Below, piece after piece: positions 52,631 through 61,445 of a DNA stretch of 64,000 bases. The position numbers and the translations under genes were made by a program. A model generated the notes under the pieces. It did not search any database and was not told the origin of the DNA. It was given only the letters and a program-made list of their open reading frames with translations. This DNA comes from Flavobacterium dauae (GTDB taxonomy: Bacteria; Bacteroidota; Bacteroidia; Flavobacteriales; Flavobacteriaceae), in NCBI RefSeq assembly GCF_004151275.2, contig NZ_CP130821.1, positions 186,001 through 250,000 of the forward strand, read 5' to 3'. Within the stretch, counting starts at the first letter, position 1. Every line of letters begins with the position of its first letter.

Positions 52631-53565
52631 TGGAGATTTCAAACGAACGCCAGCAAAAAATTGAAGCTTTAGAAAACAAATTCACACAAATAGGACAAAA
52701 ATTAGATACACATTTAGAAGGTTTGCTTTGGCAAAAACCAATAACTTATTGGGATTACATACAAACCGATGCCTTGCTTAATTTACAAATTCAACGATCT
52801 ACTTTACCAGACGAAATGGTCTTTATTATGTACCATCAGGTAAACGAATTGTTGTTTAAAATGATTTTGTGGGAAATTGAACAGGTTTGTTTTGCAGAAA
52901 ATTTAACCACAAAATTTTTTACCGAGCGTTTAGGTAGAATTTCTCGTTATTTTGATATGCTAACCACATCGTTTACCATTATGGGCGATGGAATGGAAAC
53001 AGAACAATATCTAAAATTCCGCAATACGTTAACACCTGCAAGTGGTTTTCAAAGTGCACAATATCGTTTGATAGAATTTGCTTCAACCGATTTAATTAAT
53101 TTGATCGATGCACGTTACCGCGAAACCATCGACAGAAATACGCCGTACGAACATGCTTTTGAACACATGTACTGGCAGGCTGCCGGTAAAGATTACAAAA
53201 CCGGAAAAAAATCGTATTTAATTATTGAATTCGAAAAAAAATACAAAAAAGAATTCATTGATTTTATGCAGAAATACAACACAACAAACCTTTGGCAAAA
53301 ATTTAAACAACTGCCAATAGAAGATCAGCAAAACGAAGATTTGCGGGCAGCAATGCGTCATTACGACAAAACCGTAAACATTACATGGGTTATGGGGCAT
53401 TTTAAAGCTGCAAAAAAATACATTGAAAGCGAAGCCGGACCGCAAGAAGCTACAGGCGGAAGCGATTGGAAAAAATACATGTTGCCGCAGTACCAACGTA
53501 GAATTTTCTTCCCCGAATTGTGGAGTGAAGAAGAATTGGCAAACTGGGGAAAAGACGCATTGTAA
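52630..53565 (+). CDS. kynA: Tryptophan 2,3-dioxygenase
   Basis: 311 residues. TDO hallmarks include YWDYIQTDALLNLQ (~37-50), FIMYHQVNELLFKMILWEI with the conserved His and Glu (~67-85), FRNTLTPASGFQSAQYRLIE (substrate Arg/Ser area) and the proximal heme-ligand region WVMGHFKAAKKYI. A terminal TGGSDWKKYMLPQYQRRIFF follows. The heme enzyme opens the indole ring of L-Trp to N-formylkynurenine, the start of the kynurenine route. The ATG overlaps the DUF3108 stop, and the stop overlaps the ATG of the M23 gene. No kynurenine formamidase gene is in this window. Confidence 0.95.
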   Translation: MEISNERQQKIEALENKFTQIGQKLDTHLEGLLWQKPITYWDYIQTDALLNLQIQRSTLPDEMVFIMYHQVNELLFKMILWEIEQVCFAENLTTKFFTERLGRISRYFDMLTTSFTIMGDGMETEQYLKFRNTLTPASGFQSAQYRLIEFASTDLINLIDARYRETIDRNTPYEHAFEHMYWQAAGKDYKTGKKSYLIIEFEKKYKKEFIDFMQKYNTTNLWQKFKQLPIEDQQNEDLRAAMRHYDKTVNITWVMGHFKAAKKYIESEAGPQEATGGSDWKKYMLPQYQRRIFFPELWSEEELANWGKDAL

Positions 53566-54809
53566 TGAAGTTTTACCAGCTCATATTATCTTTAACAGTT
53601 TTTTCGATACTTTTTGCGTGCAATAAAAAGGACTCAGAACCTGAATTTGCCGAAGTAGCCGTAAAAAACAAAGAAGAAGTGAAACCCGAATTTGCCTATG
53701 GATTTTCTTTAAACGAATACCATATAGAACGCGATACAGTTGAACGCGGCGATAATCTAAGCTTGATTTTGGCAAGACACAATTACGATGCCACAGAAAT
53801 TCACGATATTGTAAGTAAAATCAAAGATTCGTTTGATGTACGCAAGATAAAGGCAGGTAAAACGTTTACTTTGTTAAAATCAAAGGAGGCTATTCCTAAA
53901 TTAGAAATCTTGATTTACGAACCCGATAAAATGGGATTCCAAGTAATTGATTTTCGCGATTCAATCCACGCTTACACGGTAAATTATCCTGTTTCGTACA
54001 AAGTTAAAACCATTGCCGGCGAAATAGACGGTTCTTTAACCGAATCAATACAAAAAGAAGGTTTGGATCCGGGGCTGGCAACAGCTTTGTCTAAACAATT
54101 TGCGTGGACTGTCGATTTCTTTAAATTTAAGCAAGGTGATAAATTTGCATTATCTGTCCGCGAAAAATATATTAATGATTCAATTTATGTGGGAACCGAA
54201 GAGATTTTAGGAGCCTATTTTAACTACAACGATAAAGATGTTTATGGTTTTCCGTTTAAGCAAAACAATCAAAACACCGTATCGTTTTATGACGAAAACG
54301 GCAAGCAAATGCGCACTATGTTTTTAAAATCGCCTTTAAAATATTTCCGCATCACATCAAAATTTTCAAAAAGGCGGTTTCATCCGGTACAAAAACGTTT
54401 CAAAGCACATAATGGTACCGATTATGCCGCACCACACGGAACACCAATTATGACAACCGCTGCCGGTGTAGTTATTCAAACAGGCTATACATCGGGCAAC
54501 GGTAACTTTGTAAAAATTAGGCACAACAGAACATACACCACCCAATACCTTCATATGTCGAAAATTTTGGTTCGCAGGGGGCAACGTGTACAGCAAGGGC
54601 AGGTAATAGGTAAAGTGGGCAGCACTGGTTTGGCAACAGGTCCACATGTTTGCTATCGTTTTTGGAAAAATGGTGTTCAGGTAGATCCTTTAAAACAAAA
54701 ATTACCTACTTCGTTAGAAATGGATAAAAAAGAATTGCCTGTATATTTGTCGCAAATAAAACCTGTTAAAAAAGCAATTGACGATAAAATTTTAGAAAAA
54801 TTCGATTAA
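53565..54809 (+). CDS. M23-type peptidoglycan DD-metallopeptidase-like lipoprotein
   Basis: 414 residues with a lipoprotein signal (MKFYQLILSLTVFSILFAC; Cys ~19). An OapA/LysM-like N-terminal part (VERGDNLSLILARHNYDATE) precedes the C-terminal LytM domain (about 255-360). Zinc-site pieces seen are KAHNGTDYAAPHG (H..D) and QYLHMSKI. In the last motif the usual HxH is HVC (TGLATGPHVCYRFWKNG), so the third ligand would be Cys or lost. This variant occurs in many Bacteroidota homologues as far as I recall. It may be a hydrolase activator rather than an active endopeptidase. It starts inside the kynA stop codon (TAATG) and ends directly before pgi. Confidence 0.88.
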   Translation: MKFYQLILSLTVFSILFACNKKDSEPEFAEVAVKNKEEVKPEFAYGFSLNEYHIERDTVERGDNLSLILARHNYDATEIHDIVSKIKDSFDVRKIKAGKTFTLLKSKEAIPKLEILIYEPDKMGFQVIDFRDSIHAYTVNYPVSYKVKTIAGEIDGSLTESIQKEGLDPGLATALSKQFAWTVDFFKFKQGDKFALSVREKYINDSIYVGTEEILGAYFNYNDKDVYGFPFKQNNQNTVSFYDENGKQMRTMFLKSPLKYFRITSKFSKRRFHPVQKRFKAHNGTDYAAPHGTPIMTTAAGVVIQTGYTSGNGNFVKIRHNRTYTTQYLHMSKILVRRGQRVQQGQVIGKVGSTGLATGPHVCYRFWKNGVQVDPLKQKLPTSLEMDKKELPVYLSQIKPVKKAIDDKILEKFD

Positions 54810-56396
54810 ATGTCATTACCAAAAAATAACCCAACGGAAACACAGGCTTGGAAAAAGTTAAAAAAGCATTTTTATGAAATTCAGTTTGTAAAAATGCAAG
54901 AACTTTTTGCTCAAAATCCAAATCGTATTCAGGAATTTAATATTAGCTGGAACGATTTCTTAATCGATTTTTCAAAAAACAGAATCACAGCCGAAACAAT
55001 AAATTTATTGGTTGAACTGGCAGAAGAAACCAAATTAAAAACAGGAATTGATGCTTTAGTAAACGGCGAAATCATCAATGAAACCGAAGACAGAAAAGTA
55101 CTTCATACCAATTTAAGAAAAGAATCAGAAAAACAAACAACAGAAGTTGCTGCAGCTTTAAAACAAATGCAACATTTCTGCGAAAATATTATTAATGGCA
55201 CGTTAAAAGGATCAACTGGCAAAGCGTTTACAGACGTTGTTAATATAGGTATCGGCGGTTCTGATTTAGGCCCAAAACTGGTTACCGAAGCACTGGCTGA
55301 TTATAAAAACCACTTAAATGTTCACTACATTTCAAATATTGATAACGATAGTATTCAGTGTTTAAAAACCAAGCTGCAAGCTGAAACCACATTGGTTATT
55401 ATTGTTTCAAAATCGTTTACAACCTTAGAAACGATTAGCAATGCCGATATTTTTAAAAACTGGCTGTTACAAAACGGTTTAAAAACACAAGATCATATTG
55501 TGGCGGTTTCGTCAAACATTCCCGAAGCAGTAAAATATGGCGTTGAAACGAAGAATATTTTCCCTATGTGGGATTATGTCGGCGGACGTTATTCGTTGTG
55601 GAGTACGGTGGGCTTAAGTACGGCGTTGTCTATTGGATTTGATCGATTTGAAGAATTGTTAAGCGGAGCCAATCAAATGGATGAACATTTTATAAATACA
55701 CCATTTAAAGAGAATATTCCGGTTATTTTAGCATTACTTTCTGTTTGGTACAACAACTTTTTTTGTTTTGAAACCGAAGCAGTCATTCCGTATGTAGATA
55801 AATTAAAAATGCTTCCGGCATATTTACAGCAGGTGGTTATGGAAAGTAACGGAAAAAATACCGACAGACAAGGAAATTCTGTTAATTATGAAACAGGAAC
55901 CATTGTTTGGGGAGAAGTTGGTACCAATTCGCAACACGCATTTTTTCAGTTGTTTCATCAGGGAACTAAAATGATTCCTACCGATTTTATTGGATTTGTA
56001 AATCCGTTTTATCCAAGTGATTTGCACGATTTGCTAATGGCGAACTTTTTCGCACAAACCGAAGCTTTAATGAATGGAAAAGAGGGGAATTATCATACAG
56101 AAAATCAGCAGGATGAAAACGCTGTTTACAAAGAATTTTCTGGAAACAGGCCGTCTAATACTATTTTAATTAATAAGCTTACACCAAAATCATTAGGTAG
56201 TTTGTTGGCTATGTATGAGCATAAAACGTTTGTACAAGGTTTTATCTGGAATATTTACAGTTTTGATCAGTTTGGTGTAGAATACGGAAAAGTTTTAGCA
56301 AACAACATTAAAAGTGAACTGCAAGCAAACGAAATAAAAAAACACGATTGTTCAACAGCCTTCTTGTTGAATCATTACTTAAAAAACAAACAATGA
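54810..56396 (+). CDS. pgi: Glucose-6-phosphate isomerase
   Basis: 528 residues. PGI motifs: VNIGIGGSDLGPKLVTEAL (~145-163), IVSKSFTTLETI (~200), GGRYSLWSTVGLSTAL (~250), the active-site Glu segment VMESNGKNTDRQG (~345-357), and GEVGTNSQHAFFQLFHQGTK (His ~375). A C-terminal Lys region closes it. It interconverts glucose-6-phosphate and fructose-6-phosphate in glycolysis/gluconeogenesis. The ATG follows the M23 stop with no spacer (TAAATG), so it is the last member of the coupled DUF3108-kynA-M23-pgi unit, an unexpected functional mixture. Confidence 0.96.
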   Translation: MSLPKNNPTETQAWKKLKKHFYEIQFVKMQELFAQNPNRIQEFNISWNDFLIDFSKNRITAETINLLVELAEETKLKTGIDALVNGEIINETEDRKVLHTNLRKESEKQTTEVAAALKQMQHFCENIINGTLKGSTGKAFTDVVNIGIGGSDLGPKLVTEALADYKNHLNVHYISNIDNDSIQCLKTKLQAETTLVIIVSKSFTTLETISNADIFKNWLLQNGLKTQDHIVAVSSNIPEAVKYGVETKNIFPMWDYVGGRYSLWSTVGLSTALSIGFDRFEELLSGANQMDEHFINTPFKENIPVILALLSVWYNNFFCFETEAVIPYVDKLKMLPAYLQQVVMESNGKNTDRQGNSVNYETGTIVWGEVGTNSQHAFFQLFHQGTKMIPTDFIGFVNPFYPSDLHDLLMANFFAQTEALMNGKEGNYHTENQQDENAVYKEFSGNRPSNTILINKLTPKSLGSLLAMYEHKTFVQGFIWNIYSFDQFGVEYGKVLANNIKSELQANEIKKHDCSTAFLLNHYLKNKQ

Positions 56397-56400
56397 TAAA

Positions 56401-56433
56401 AACTCTGACAAAGTTTTAAACTTTGTCAGAGTT
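56401..56433. repeat. Dispersed palindrome (AACTCTGACAAA type) after pgi
   Basis: AACTCTGACAAAG and CTTTGTCAGAGTT pair around TTTTAAA. Compared with 9242-9274 the sequence differs mainly at the W position of AACTCTGWCAAA, so both are one repeat family. It may also act as a pgi terminator. Confidence 0.75.
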
Positions 56434-56457
56434 GATAATAACAAAGAGGTTGCTCAA

Positions 56458-56543
56458 AATGTGTCATTTTGAACGAAACGAAGTGAAGTTGAAAAATCTT
56501 AAGTATTAATTATCAGAGATTTCTCCTTCGTCGAAATGACAAC
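56458..56543. repeat. REP-like element (TGTCATTTTGAACG ... CGTCGAAATGACA)
   Basis: TGTCATTTTGAACGAAACGA at one end is matched by TCCTTCGTCGAAATGACA at the other, with inner GAAAAATCTT / AGATTTCTCC arms. This outline is a common intergenic repeat in Bacteroidota genomes. Confidence 0.65.
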
Positions 56544-56582
56544 TAAACTCAATTTTCTGACTTTTTAGACAGTTTCTTCTTT

Positions 56583-57137
56583 TTAAAACAAAGTTCCCTG
56601 TATTTCTTTAGGTTTTCCAAGTAACGGAAATTCTTTATAAACAGTGAACTGTTTCAGGCTTTCATCAAATTTTCTTAAAGTGAGGTTTGTTACGGTAAAT
56701 TCTAAATTAATGTTGGTAAACAATTGTTGGGCAATCTCTAGTTTTTCGGGCGATAATCTTCTTGCAATTGATAAATGCGGATTTGTATTGCTAATTGCTT
56801 TTTTAATTTGTATCGATTCTTTTATAACCTGTTTCATTAATTCGGTCATTTTAGCAGAAGAAATTTGATTCGGTTTAATGTAAAAAACACCGTTATCAAA
56901 CCAATCAAATGCATCACACTTAATATTAAAAGAATCAATTTCAGAAGCAATTCTATCTAATTGCAAGCAAAATGTATCTTCTTTTACATCGTTTTCAAAA
57001 AACTCAAAAATCGTAAAATGTGCCAGCGAGTTTTTGCTATTAAACCAGCCAATTTTATCCGATAATAATAATTTTAGCTGTTTTACTGCTTCAATAGTTT
57101 GCAAATTGGGCATAAAAACTACAGAATATTTATTCAT
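56583..57137 (-). CDS. 2'-5' RNA ligase / cyclic phosphodiesterase family protein
   Basis: 184 residues from ATG 57137. The frame extends 33 bp upstream, but the family N-terminus NKYSVVFMPNLQTIEAVKQL starts here. Two HxT/S motifs expected of the 2H phosphoesterase fold are visible: LAHFTIFEF (~45) and NPHLSIARRL (~127), the two catalytic histidines. Such proteins hydrolyse or ligate 2',3'-cyclic phosphate ends of RNA or nucleotides; the substrate here is unknown. Monocistronic on the reverse strand, between the REP-like element and the carboxylase operon. Confidence 0.85.
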   Translation of the reverse strand: MNKYSVVFMPNLQTIEAVKQLKLLLSDKIGWFNSKNSLAHFTIFEFFENDVKEDTFCLQLDRIASEIDSFNIKCDAFDWFDNGVFYIKPNQISSAKMTELMKQVIKESIQIKKAISNTNPHLSIARRLSPEKLEIAQQLFTNINLEFTVTNLTLRKFDESLKQFTVYKEFPLLGKPKEIQGTLF

Positions 57138-57253
57138 TTCTTTATTTTTTTCAAATATCGTAAGAAGCATTTAATTAATACATTAAACCGCGGTTTTAAT
57201 AAAATAATTGTAATTTTTTAAATAACTTTACACCTTTAGAAACAAGTTAAATA

Positions 57254-57739
57254 ATGAATAATGCACTTAAAGTTTCTGTAAATAACGAACATCATTTTGA
57301 TTTTACAGAAGAGCAGATACTTGCGGCCGATGCGGTAAGTTTAGATCAAGAAAACGTTCATGTGTTGCAAAACAATACTTCGTATCACGCCAAAGTTGTG
57401 AATACCGATTTTATCAACAAAACATATACGGTAGTTGTAAATAACAACGAATACGTGGTAAGCATTGCCAACCATTTAGATCAGTTGATTAAAGAAATGG
57501 GATTTGAAGTTGGTAAAGCCAAAGTGGTAAATGCCATTAAAGCACCAATGCCTGGATTGATTTTAGAAATTAACGTTACCGTTGGACAAGAAGTAAACGA
57601 AGGCGATAACCTGTTGATTTTAGAAGCTATGAAAATGGAAAATAGTTTTGATTCGCCTCGTGCCGGAATCATTAAATCTATTGCGGTTACAAAAGGTCAG
57701 GCTGTTGAAAAAGGACAATTGTTAATAGAGTTTGAGTAA
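57254..57739 (+). CDS. Biotin carboxyl carrier subunit of an acyl-CoA carboxylase
   Basis: 161 residues. The biotinyl-lipoyl domain fills the C-terminal half (about 90-161) with the biotinylation motif EAMKMENSF (Lys ~130) and flanking AIKAPMPGLILEINVTVGQE. The N-terminal half is a beta-rich domain typical of Bacteroidota propionyl-/acetyl-CoA carboxylase carrier proteins. It carries CO2 from the biotin carboxylase to the carboxyltransferase. First gene of the carboxylase operon, separated from the biotin carboxylase gene by a four-helix-bundle gene. Confidence 0.92.
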   Translation: MNNALKVSVNNEHHFDFTEEQILAADAVSLDQENVHVLQNNTSYHAKVVNTDFINKTYTVVVNNNEYVVSIANHLDQLIKEMGFEVGKAKVVNAIKAPMPGLILEINVTVGQEVNEGDNLLILEAMKMENSFDSPRAGIIKSIAVTKGQAVEKGQLLIEFE

Positions 57740-57756
57740 TTTTAGAAGAAAGAGAA

Positions 57757-58211
57757 AAGAAGAAAGAATCAAGATTAGCCCTTTATTTTAGCCTTAACAA
57801 AAAAAGAAGGTATGAGACATAATTTCAAAAATCTGAAAATTTGGATATTAGCAATGGGAGTTGCCTCTGATATTCACAAACTTTGTTTAGATTTTCCTAA
57901 GACAGAACAATATGGGTTGATGAGCCAAATGAATAGAGCCTCGGTTTCCATTCCTTCAAATATTGCAGAAGGCTCAAACAGAGGAAATATTCATTTTAAG
58001 CATTTTTTAAATATTGCCCTTGGTTCATCGTTTGAACTCCAAACACAACTTCTTATAGCAAGACAAAATAATTATATATCAGAAAGTAAAACAAACGAAA
58101 CAGAAAGTAAAATTGTAGAACTGCAAAAAATGATTTCGGGATTTATTAAGAGATTAGAAGAATAAAGAGATTAGAAGCAAGAACAAAGAAACGAGGACAA
58201 TCTTTCTTCTT
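57757..58211. repeat. Inverted repeats flanking the four-helix-bundle gene
   Basis: AAGAAGAAAGA (57757-57767) is inverted exactly as TCTTTCTTCTT (58201-58211), enclosing the gene at 57812-58165. The left arm is part of a longer purine-rich repeat also found at 43527-43550. Confidence 0.5.
57812..58165 (+). CDS. Four-helix-bundle protein (S23 / rRNA-IVS-encoded type)
   Basis: 117 residues. The pattern NLKIWILAMGVASDIHKLC..., PKTEQYGLMSQMNRASVSIP, SNIAEGSNRG and the C-terminal LQTQLLIARQNNY match the four-helix-bundle (TIGR02436) family. Relatives are encoded in 23S rRNA intervening sequences, in retroelement accessory genes and as solitary inserts. No molecular function is established. Here it splits a carboxylase operon and is bounded by inverted purine-rich repeats, so it looks like a small mobile insert. 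The coding sequence is intact. No RNA stem typical of an rRNA intervening sequence is seen. Confidence 0.9.
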   Translation: MRHNFKNLKIWILAMGVASDIHKLCLDFPKTEQYGLMSQMNRASVSIPSNIAEGSNRGNIHFKHFLNIALGSSFELQTQLLIARQNNYISESKTNETESKIVELQKMISGFIKRLEE

Positions 58212-58257
58212 GACTCTTTCATCTTTCCTCTTAACCACAATAAAATTTAAAAATTAA

Positions 58258-59703
58258 ATGAAAAAAATATTAGTTGCAAACCGTGGTGAAATTGCACTAC
58301 GCGTAATGAAAACGGCAAAGAAAATGGGAATTAAAACGGTTGCTGTTTATTCTGTTGCCGATCGCCAGTCGCCTCACGTAAAATTTGCCGACGAGGCTGT
58401 TTGTATTGGCGAAGCTCCATCAAACCAATCGTATCTTTTAGGAGATAAAATCATAGAAGTATGTAAAGAATTAGGCGTTGACGGTATTCATCCGGGGTAC
58501 GGATTTTTATCAGAAAACTCAAAATTTGCCGAATTGGCAGAGAAAAACGGATTTACGTTTATCGGTCCAAAATCACATGCTATTGAAGTGATGGGTGATA
58601 AATTAGCCGCTAAAGATACTGTAAAAGCATACGATATTCCTATGGTTCCTGGGTTGGATCATGCAATTACCGATATCGACGAAGCTAAAAAAGTAGCAAA
58701 AGAAGTAGGTTTTCCTATCTTAATCAAAGCATCTGCCGGTGGTGGTGGAAAAGGAATGCGTGTGGTGGAGAAAGAAGAAGATTTTGAATCGCAAATGCAG
58801 CGTGCTATTTCCGAAGCAACTTCTGCTTTTGGAGATGGATCTGTTTTTATTGAAAAATATGTAGGTTCTCCGCGTCACATCGAAATTCAGGTTATGGCAG
58901 ATACTCATGGAAACGTTGTTTATTTGTTTGAACGTGAATGTTCGGTTCAGCGTCGTCACCAAAAAGTGGTAGAAGAAGCTCCTTCTGCTGTTTTAACTCC
59001 CGAAATTCGTCAGGCAATGGGTGAAGCTGCTGTAAAAGTGGCAAAATCGTGTGATTATGTTGGTGCAGGAACGGTTGAGTTTTTATTGGATGAAAATAAG
59101 AATTTCTACTTTTTAGAAATGAATACGCGTTTGCAGGTAGAACATCCGGTTACGGAATTAATCACAGGAATCGATTTAGTAGAAATGCAGATTCGTGTGG
59201 CTCGTGGCGAAGTGCTTCCTATCAAACAAGAAGATTTAAAAATAAAAGGTCATGCGTTAGAATTACGTGTGTATGCCGAAGACCCTTTAAATGATTTCTT
59301 ACCGTCGGTGGGGAATTTATCGACGTATATTTTGCCAAAAGGCGAGGGCGTACGTGTAGATAACGGTTTTGAACAAGGTATGGATGTGCCGATTTATTAC
59401 GATCCAATGCTTTCAAAACTAATCACTTACGGAAAAGACCGTAACGAAGCCATACAATTGATGCTACAAGCCATTCAGGATTACAAAATTGAAGGCGTGA
59501 GCACCACATTGCCTTTTGGTACGTTTGTGTTTAAGCACGATGCGTTTGTTTCGGGCGATTTTGATACCAATTTCGTGAAAAAATATTACAGCCCCGAAAT
59601 CATCAAAGAAAGCCAAGCAAAAGAAGCCGAAGTTGCCGCTTTAGTAGCTTTGAAACAATATTTCGCAGACCAAAAAGTTTTACGCGTACCAACGAAATTA
59701 TAG
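58258..59703 (+). CDS. Biotin carboxylase subunit of an acyl-CoA carboxylase
   Basis: 481 residues with the ATP-grasp biotin carboxylase architecture: N-terminal KILVANRGEIALRVMKTAKK, GVDGIHPGYGFLSENS, the glycine-rich ATP loop KASAGGGGKGMRVV (~157-170), ERECSVQRRHQKVVEEAPS, FLEMNTRLQVEHPVTE (catalytic Glu/Arg region) and the C-terminal barrel (RVYAEDPLNDFLPS). It carboxylates biotin on the carrier protein using bicarbonate and ATP. The carrier (57254) and carboxyltransferase (59785) flank it. The combination in Bacteroidota is usually an acetyl-/propionyl-CoA carboxylase. Confidence 0.95.
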   Translation: MKKILVANRGEIALRVMKTAKKMGIKTVAVYSVADRQSPHVKFADEAVCIGEAPSNQSYLLGDKIIEVCKELGVDGIHPGYGFLSENSKFAELAEKNGFTFIGPKSHAIEVMGDKLAAKDTVKAYDIPMVPGLDHAITDIDEAKKVAKEVGFPILIKASAGGGGKGMRVVEKEEDFESQMQRAISEATSAFGDGSVFIEKYVGSPRHIEIQVMADTHGNVVYLFERECSVQRRHQKVVEEAPSAVLTPEIRQAMGEAAVKVAKSCDYVGAGTVEFLLDENKNFYFLEMNTRLQVEHPVTELITGIDLVEMQIRVARGEVLPIKQEDLKIKGHALELRVYAEDPLNDFLPSVGNLSTYILPKGEGVRVDNGFEQGMDVPIYYDPMLSKLITYGKDRNEAIQLMLQAIQDYKIEGVSTTLPFGTFVFKHDAFVSGDFDTNFVKKYYSPEIIKESQAKEAEVAALVALKQYFADQKVLRVPTKL

Positions 59704-59760
59704 TCTAAAGTTCAAAGTCTGAAAGTCTAAAGTTTTAAACACTGAAAACTGCAAGCTGAA
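59704..59760 (+). repeat. Tandem AGTCTAAAGT-type short repeats
   Basis: AGTCTAAAGTTC, AAAGTCTGAAAGTCT and AAAGTTTTAAAC follow one another, then ACTGAAAACTGCAAGCTGAA repeats ACTGAAAACT-like units. Similar units form the arms at 6973-7044. Intergenic, non-coding. Confidence 0.6.
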
Positions 59761-59784
59761 AACTGACTACTAAAAATAAAAAAA

Positions 59785-61332
59785 ATGGAATCAAATACAA
59801 AATTCGATATTTTAAATAAAAAATTAGCCGAAGCCCAATTAGGCGGTGGCGAAAAGCGTATTGCAGCGCAGCACGCAAAAAAGAAATTAACGGCTCGTGA
59901 GCGTATCGAATATTTTTTCGACGAAGGTTCTTTTGAAGAAATCGGAGCCTTTGTAACACACCGTACCAAAGATTTTGGTTTAGATAAAGAGCATTATTTA
60001 GGCGATGGAGTTATTACAGGTTACGGAACAGTAAACGGGCGTTTAGTGTATGCTTTTGCTCAGGATTTTACGGTTTTTGGAGGAGCTTTATCTGAAACGC
60101 ACGCAGAAAAAATCTGTAAAGTAATGGATATGGCATTGAAAGTAGGTGCACCAATGATTGGATTAAACGATTCAGGTGGAGCTCGTATTCAAGAAGGAGT
60201 ACGTTCGTTAGGAGGATATGCTGATATCTTTTTTCGAAACGTACAGTCTTCGGGAGTTATTCCTCAAATTTCTGCGATTATGGGTCCTTGTGCCGGTGGA
60301 GCGGTTTATTCGCCCGCTATGACCGATTTCACGATGATGGTTGAAGGATCTTCATATATGTTCGTAACGGGGCCCAACGTTGTTAAAACCGTTACCAATG
60401 AAACCGTTACTTCGGAAGAATTGGGTGGTGCATCTACACACTCTACAAAATCGGGTGTTGCACATACCACTTCTGCGAATGATATCGAATGTTTAGAAGA
60501 TGTAAAACGTTTGTTGAGTTATATTCCGCAAAATAATCAAGAAGTTGTAGAAGATTTACCTTTTGAATTTGGCGATGAAATCCGCGATCAGTTAAACAAC
60601 ATTGTGCCAGATAATGCGAACAAGCCTTATGATATGCACGATGTAATCAACAATGTGATCGACGAAGATTCTTTCTACGAAATTCATAAAAATTATGCCG
60701 AAAATATCATTGTAGGATTTGCACGTATCGGTGGAAAATCGGTTGGTATTGTAGCAAACAATCCAATGTTTTTGGCAGGATGTTTAGATGTGAATTCATC
60801 AATAAAATCAGCTCGATTTGTCCGTTTTTGCGATGCATTCAACATTCCGTTATTGGTGTTGGTTGATGTACCTGGATTTTTACCGGGAACCGATCAGGAA
60901 TGGAACGGAATCATTGTTCATGGAGCAAAATTATTGTACGCGTTGTCTGAAGCTACTGTGCCAAAAGTTACCGTAATTACGCGCAAAGCCTATGGTGGTG
61001 CGTACGACGTAATGAACTCTAAACACATTGGTGCCGATATGAACTTTGCGTGGCCGGGTGCAGAAATTGCCGTAATGGGAGCAAAAGGAGCATCGGAAAT
61101 TATCTTTAAACGCGAAATTGCCGAAGCAGCTGATCCAGCAGCTAAATTAGCAGAGAAAGAAGCAGAATATGCTGAAAAATTTGCGAATCCTTACCGTGCA
61201 GCACAACGTGGCTTTATCGATGAAGTTATTTTCCCACAAGATACCCGCCGCAAATTAATCAAAGCATTTAAAATGCTCGAAAATAAAGAAGTAGCAACAC
61301 CAAACCGCAAACACGGAAACATTCCGTTGTAG
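59785..61332 (+). CDS. Acyl-CoA carboxylase carboxyltransferase subunit (propionyl-CoA carboxylase beta type)
   Basis: 515 residues. The two crotonase-like halves are clear. The N-terminal half has the acyl-CoA oxyanion region [20 protein letters not shown] (~125-144) and [17 protein letters not shown]. The C-terminal half holds [20 protein letters not shown] (~370-389) and [18 protein letters not shown] (~410-427). It transfers CO2 from carboxybiotin to acetyl- or propionyl-CoA. Sequence pattern fits PccB/methylmalonyl-CoA carboxyltransferase. Last gene of the operon, ended by a palindromic terminator. Substrate choice is not provable from motifs alone. Confidence 0.95.
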   Translation: MESNTKFDILNKKLAEAQLGGGEKRIAAQHAKKKLTARERIEYFFDEGSFEEIGAFVTHRTKDFGLDKEHYLGDGVITGYGTVNGRLVYAFAQDFTVFGGALSETHAEKICKVMDMALKVGAPMIGLNDSGGARIQEGVRSLGGYADIFFRNVQSSGVIPQISAIMGPCAGGAVYSPAMTDFTMMVEGSSYMFVTGPNVVKTVTNETVTSEELGGASTHSTKSGVAHTTSANDIECLEDVKRLLSYIPQNNQEVVEDLPFEFGDEIRDQLNNIVPDNANKPYDMHDVINNVIDEDSFYEIHKNYAENIIVGFARIGGKSVGIVANNPMFLAGCLDVNSSIKSARFVRFCDAFNIPLLVLVDVPGFLPGTDQEWNGIIVHGAKLLYALSEATVPKVTVITRKAYGGAYDVMNSKHIGADMNFAWPGAEIAVMGAKGASEIIFKREIAEAADPAAKLAEKEAEYAEKFANPYRAAQRGFIDEVIFPQDTRRKLIKAFKMLENKEVATPNRKHGNIPL

Positions 61333-61367
61333 TTTGTTAGAAGTTAGATACTAGATTTTAGATATTA

Positions 61368-61405
61368 AACCTGCAAGGTCTGCTTGACCTTGTAGGTTTT
61401 TTATT
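61368..61405 (+). terminator. Palindromic terminator after the carboxylase operon
   Basis: AACCTGCAAGGTC (61368-61380) pairs with GACCTTGTAGGTT (61386-61398) with one mismatch and runs into TTTTATTTT. The sequence is typical of a flavobacterial intergenic palindrome family. Confidence 0.75.
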
Positions 61406-61445
61406 TTCCCACAGATTCACAGATATAAATTTAGATTCAGCGTTC

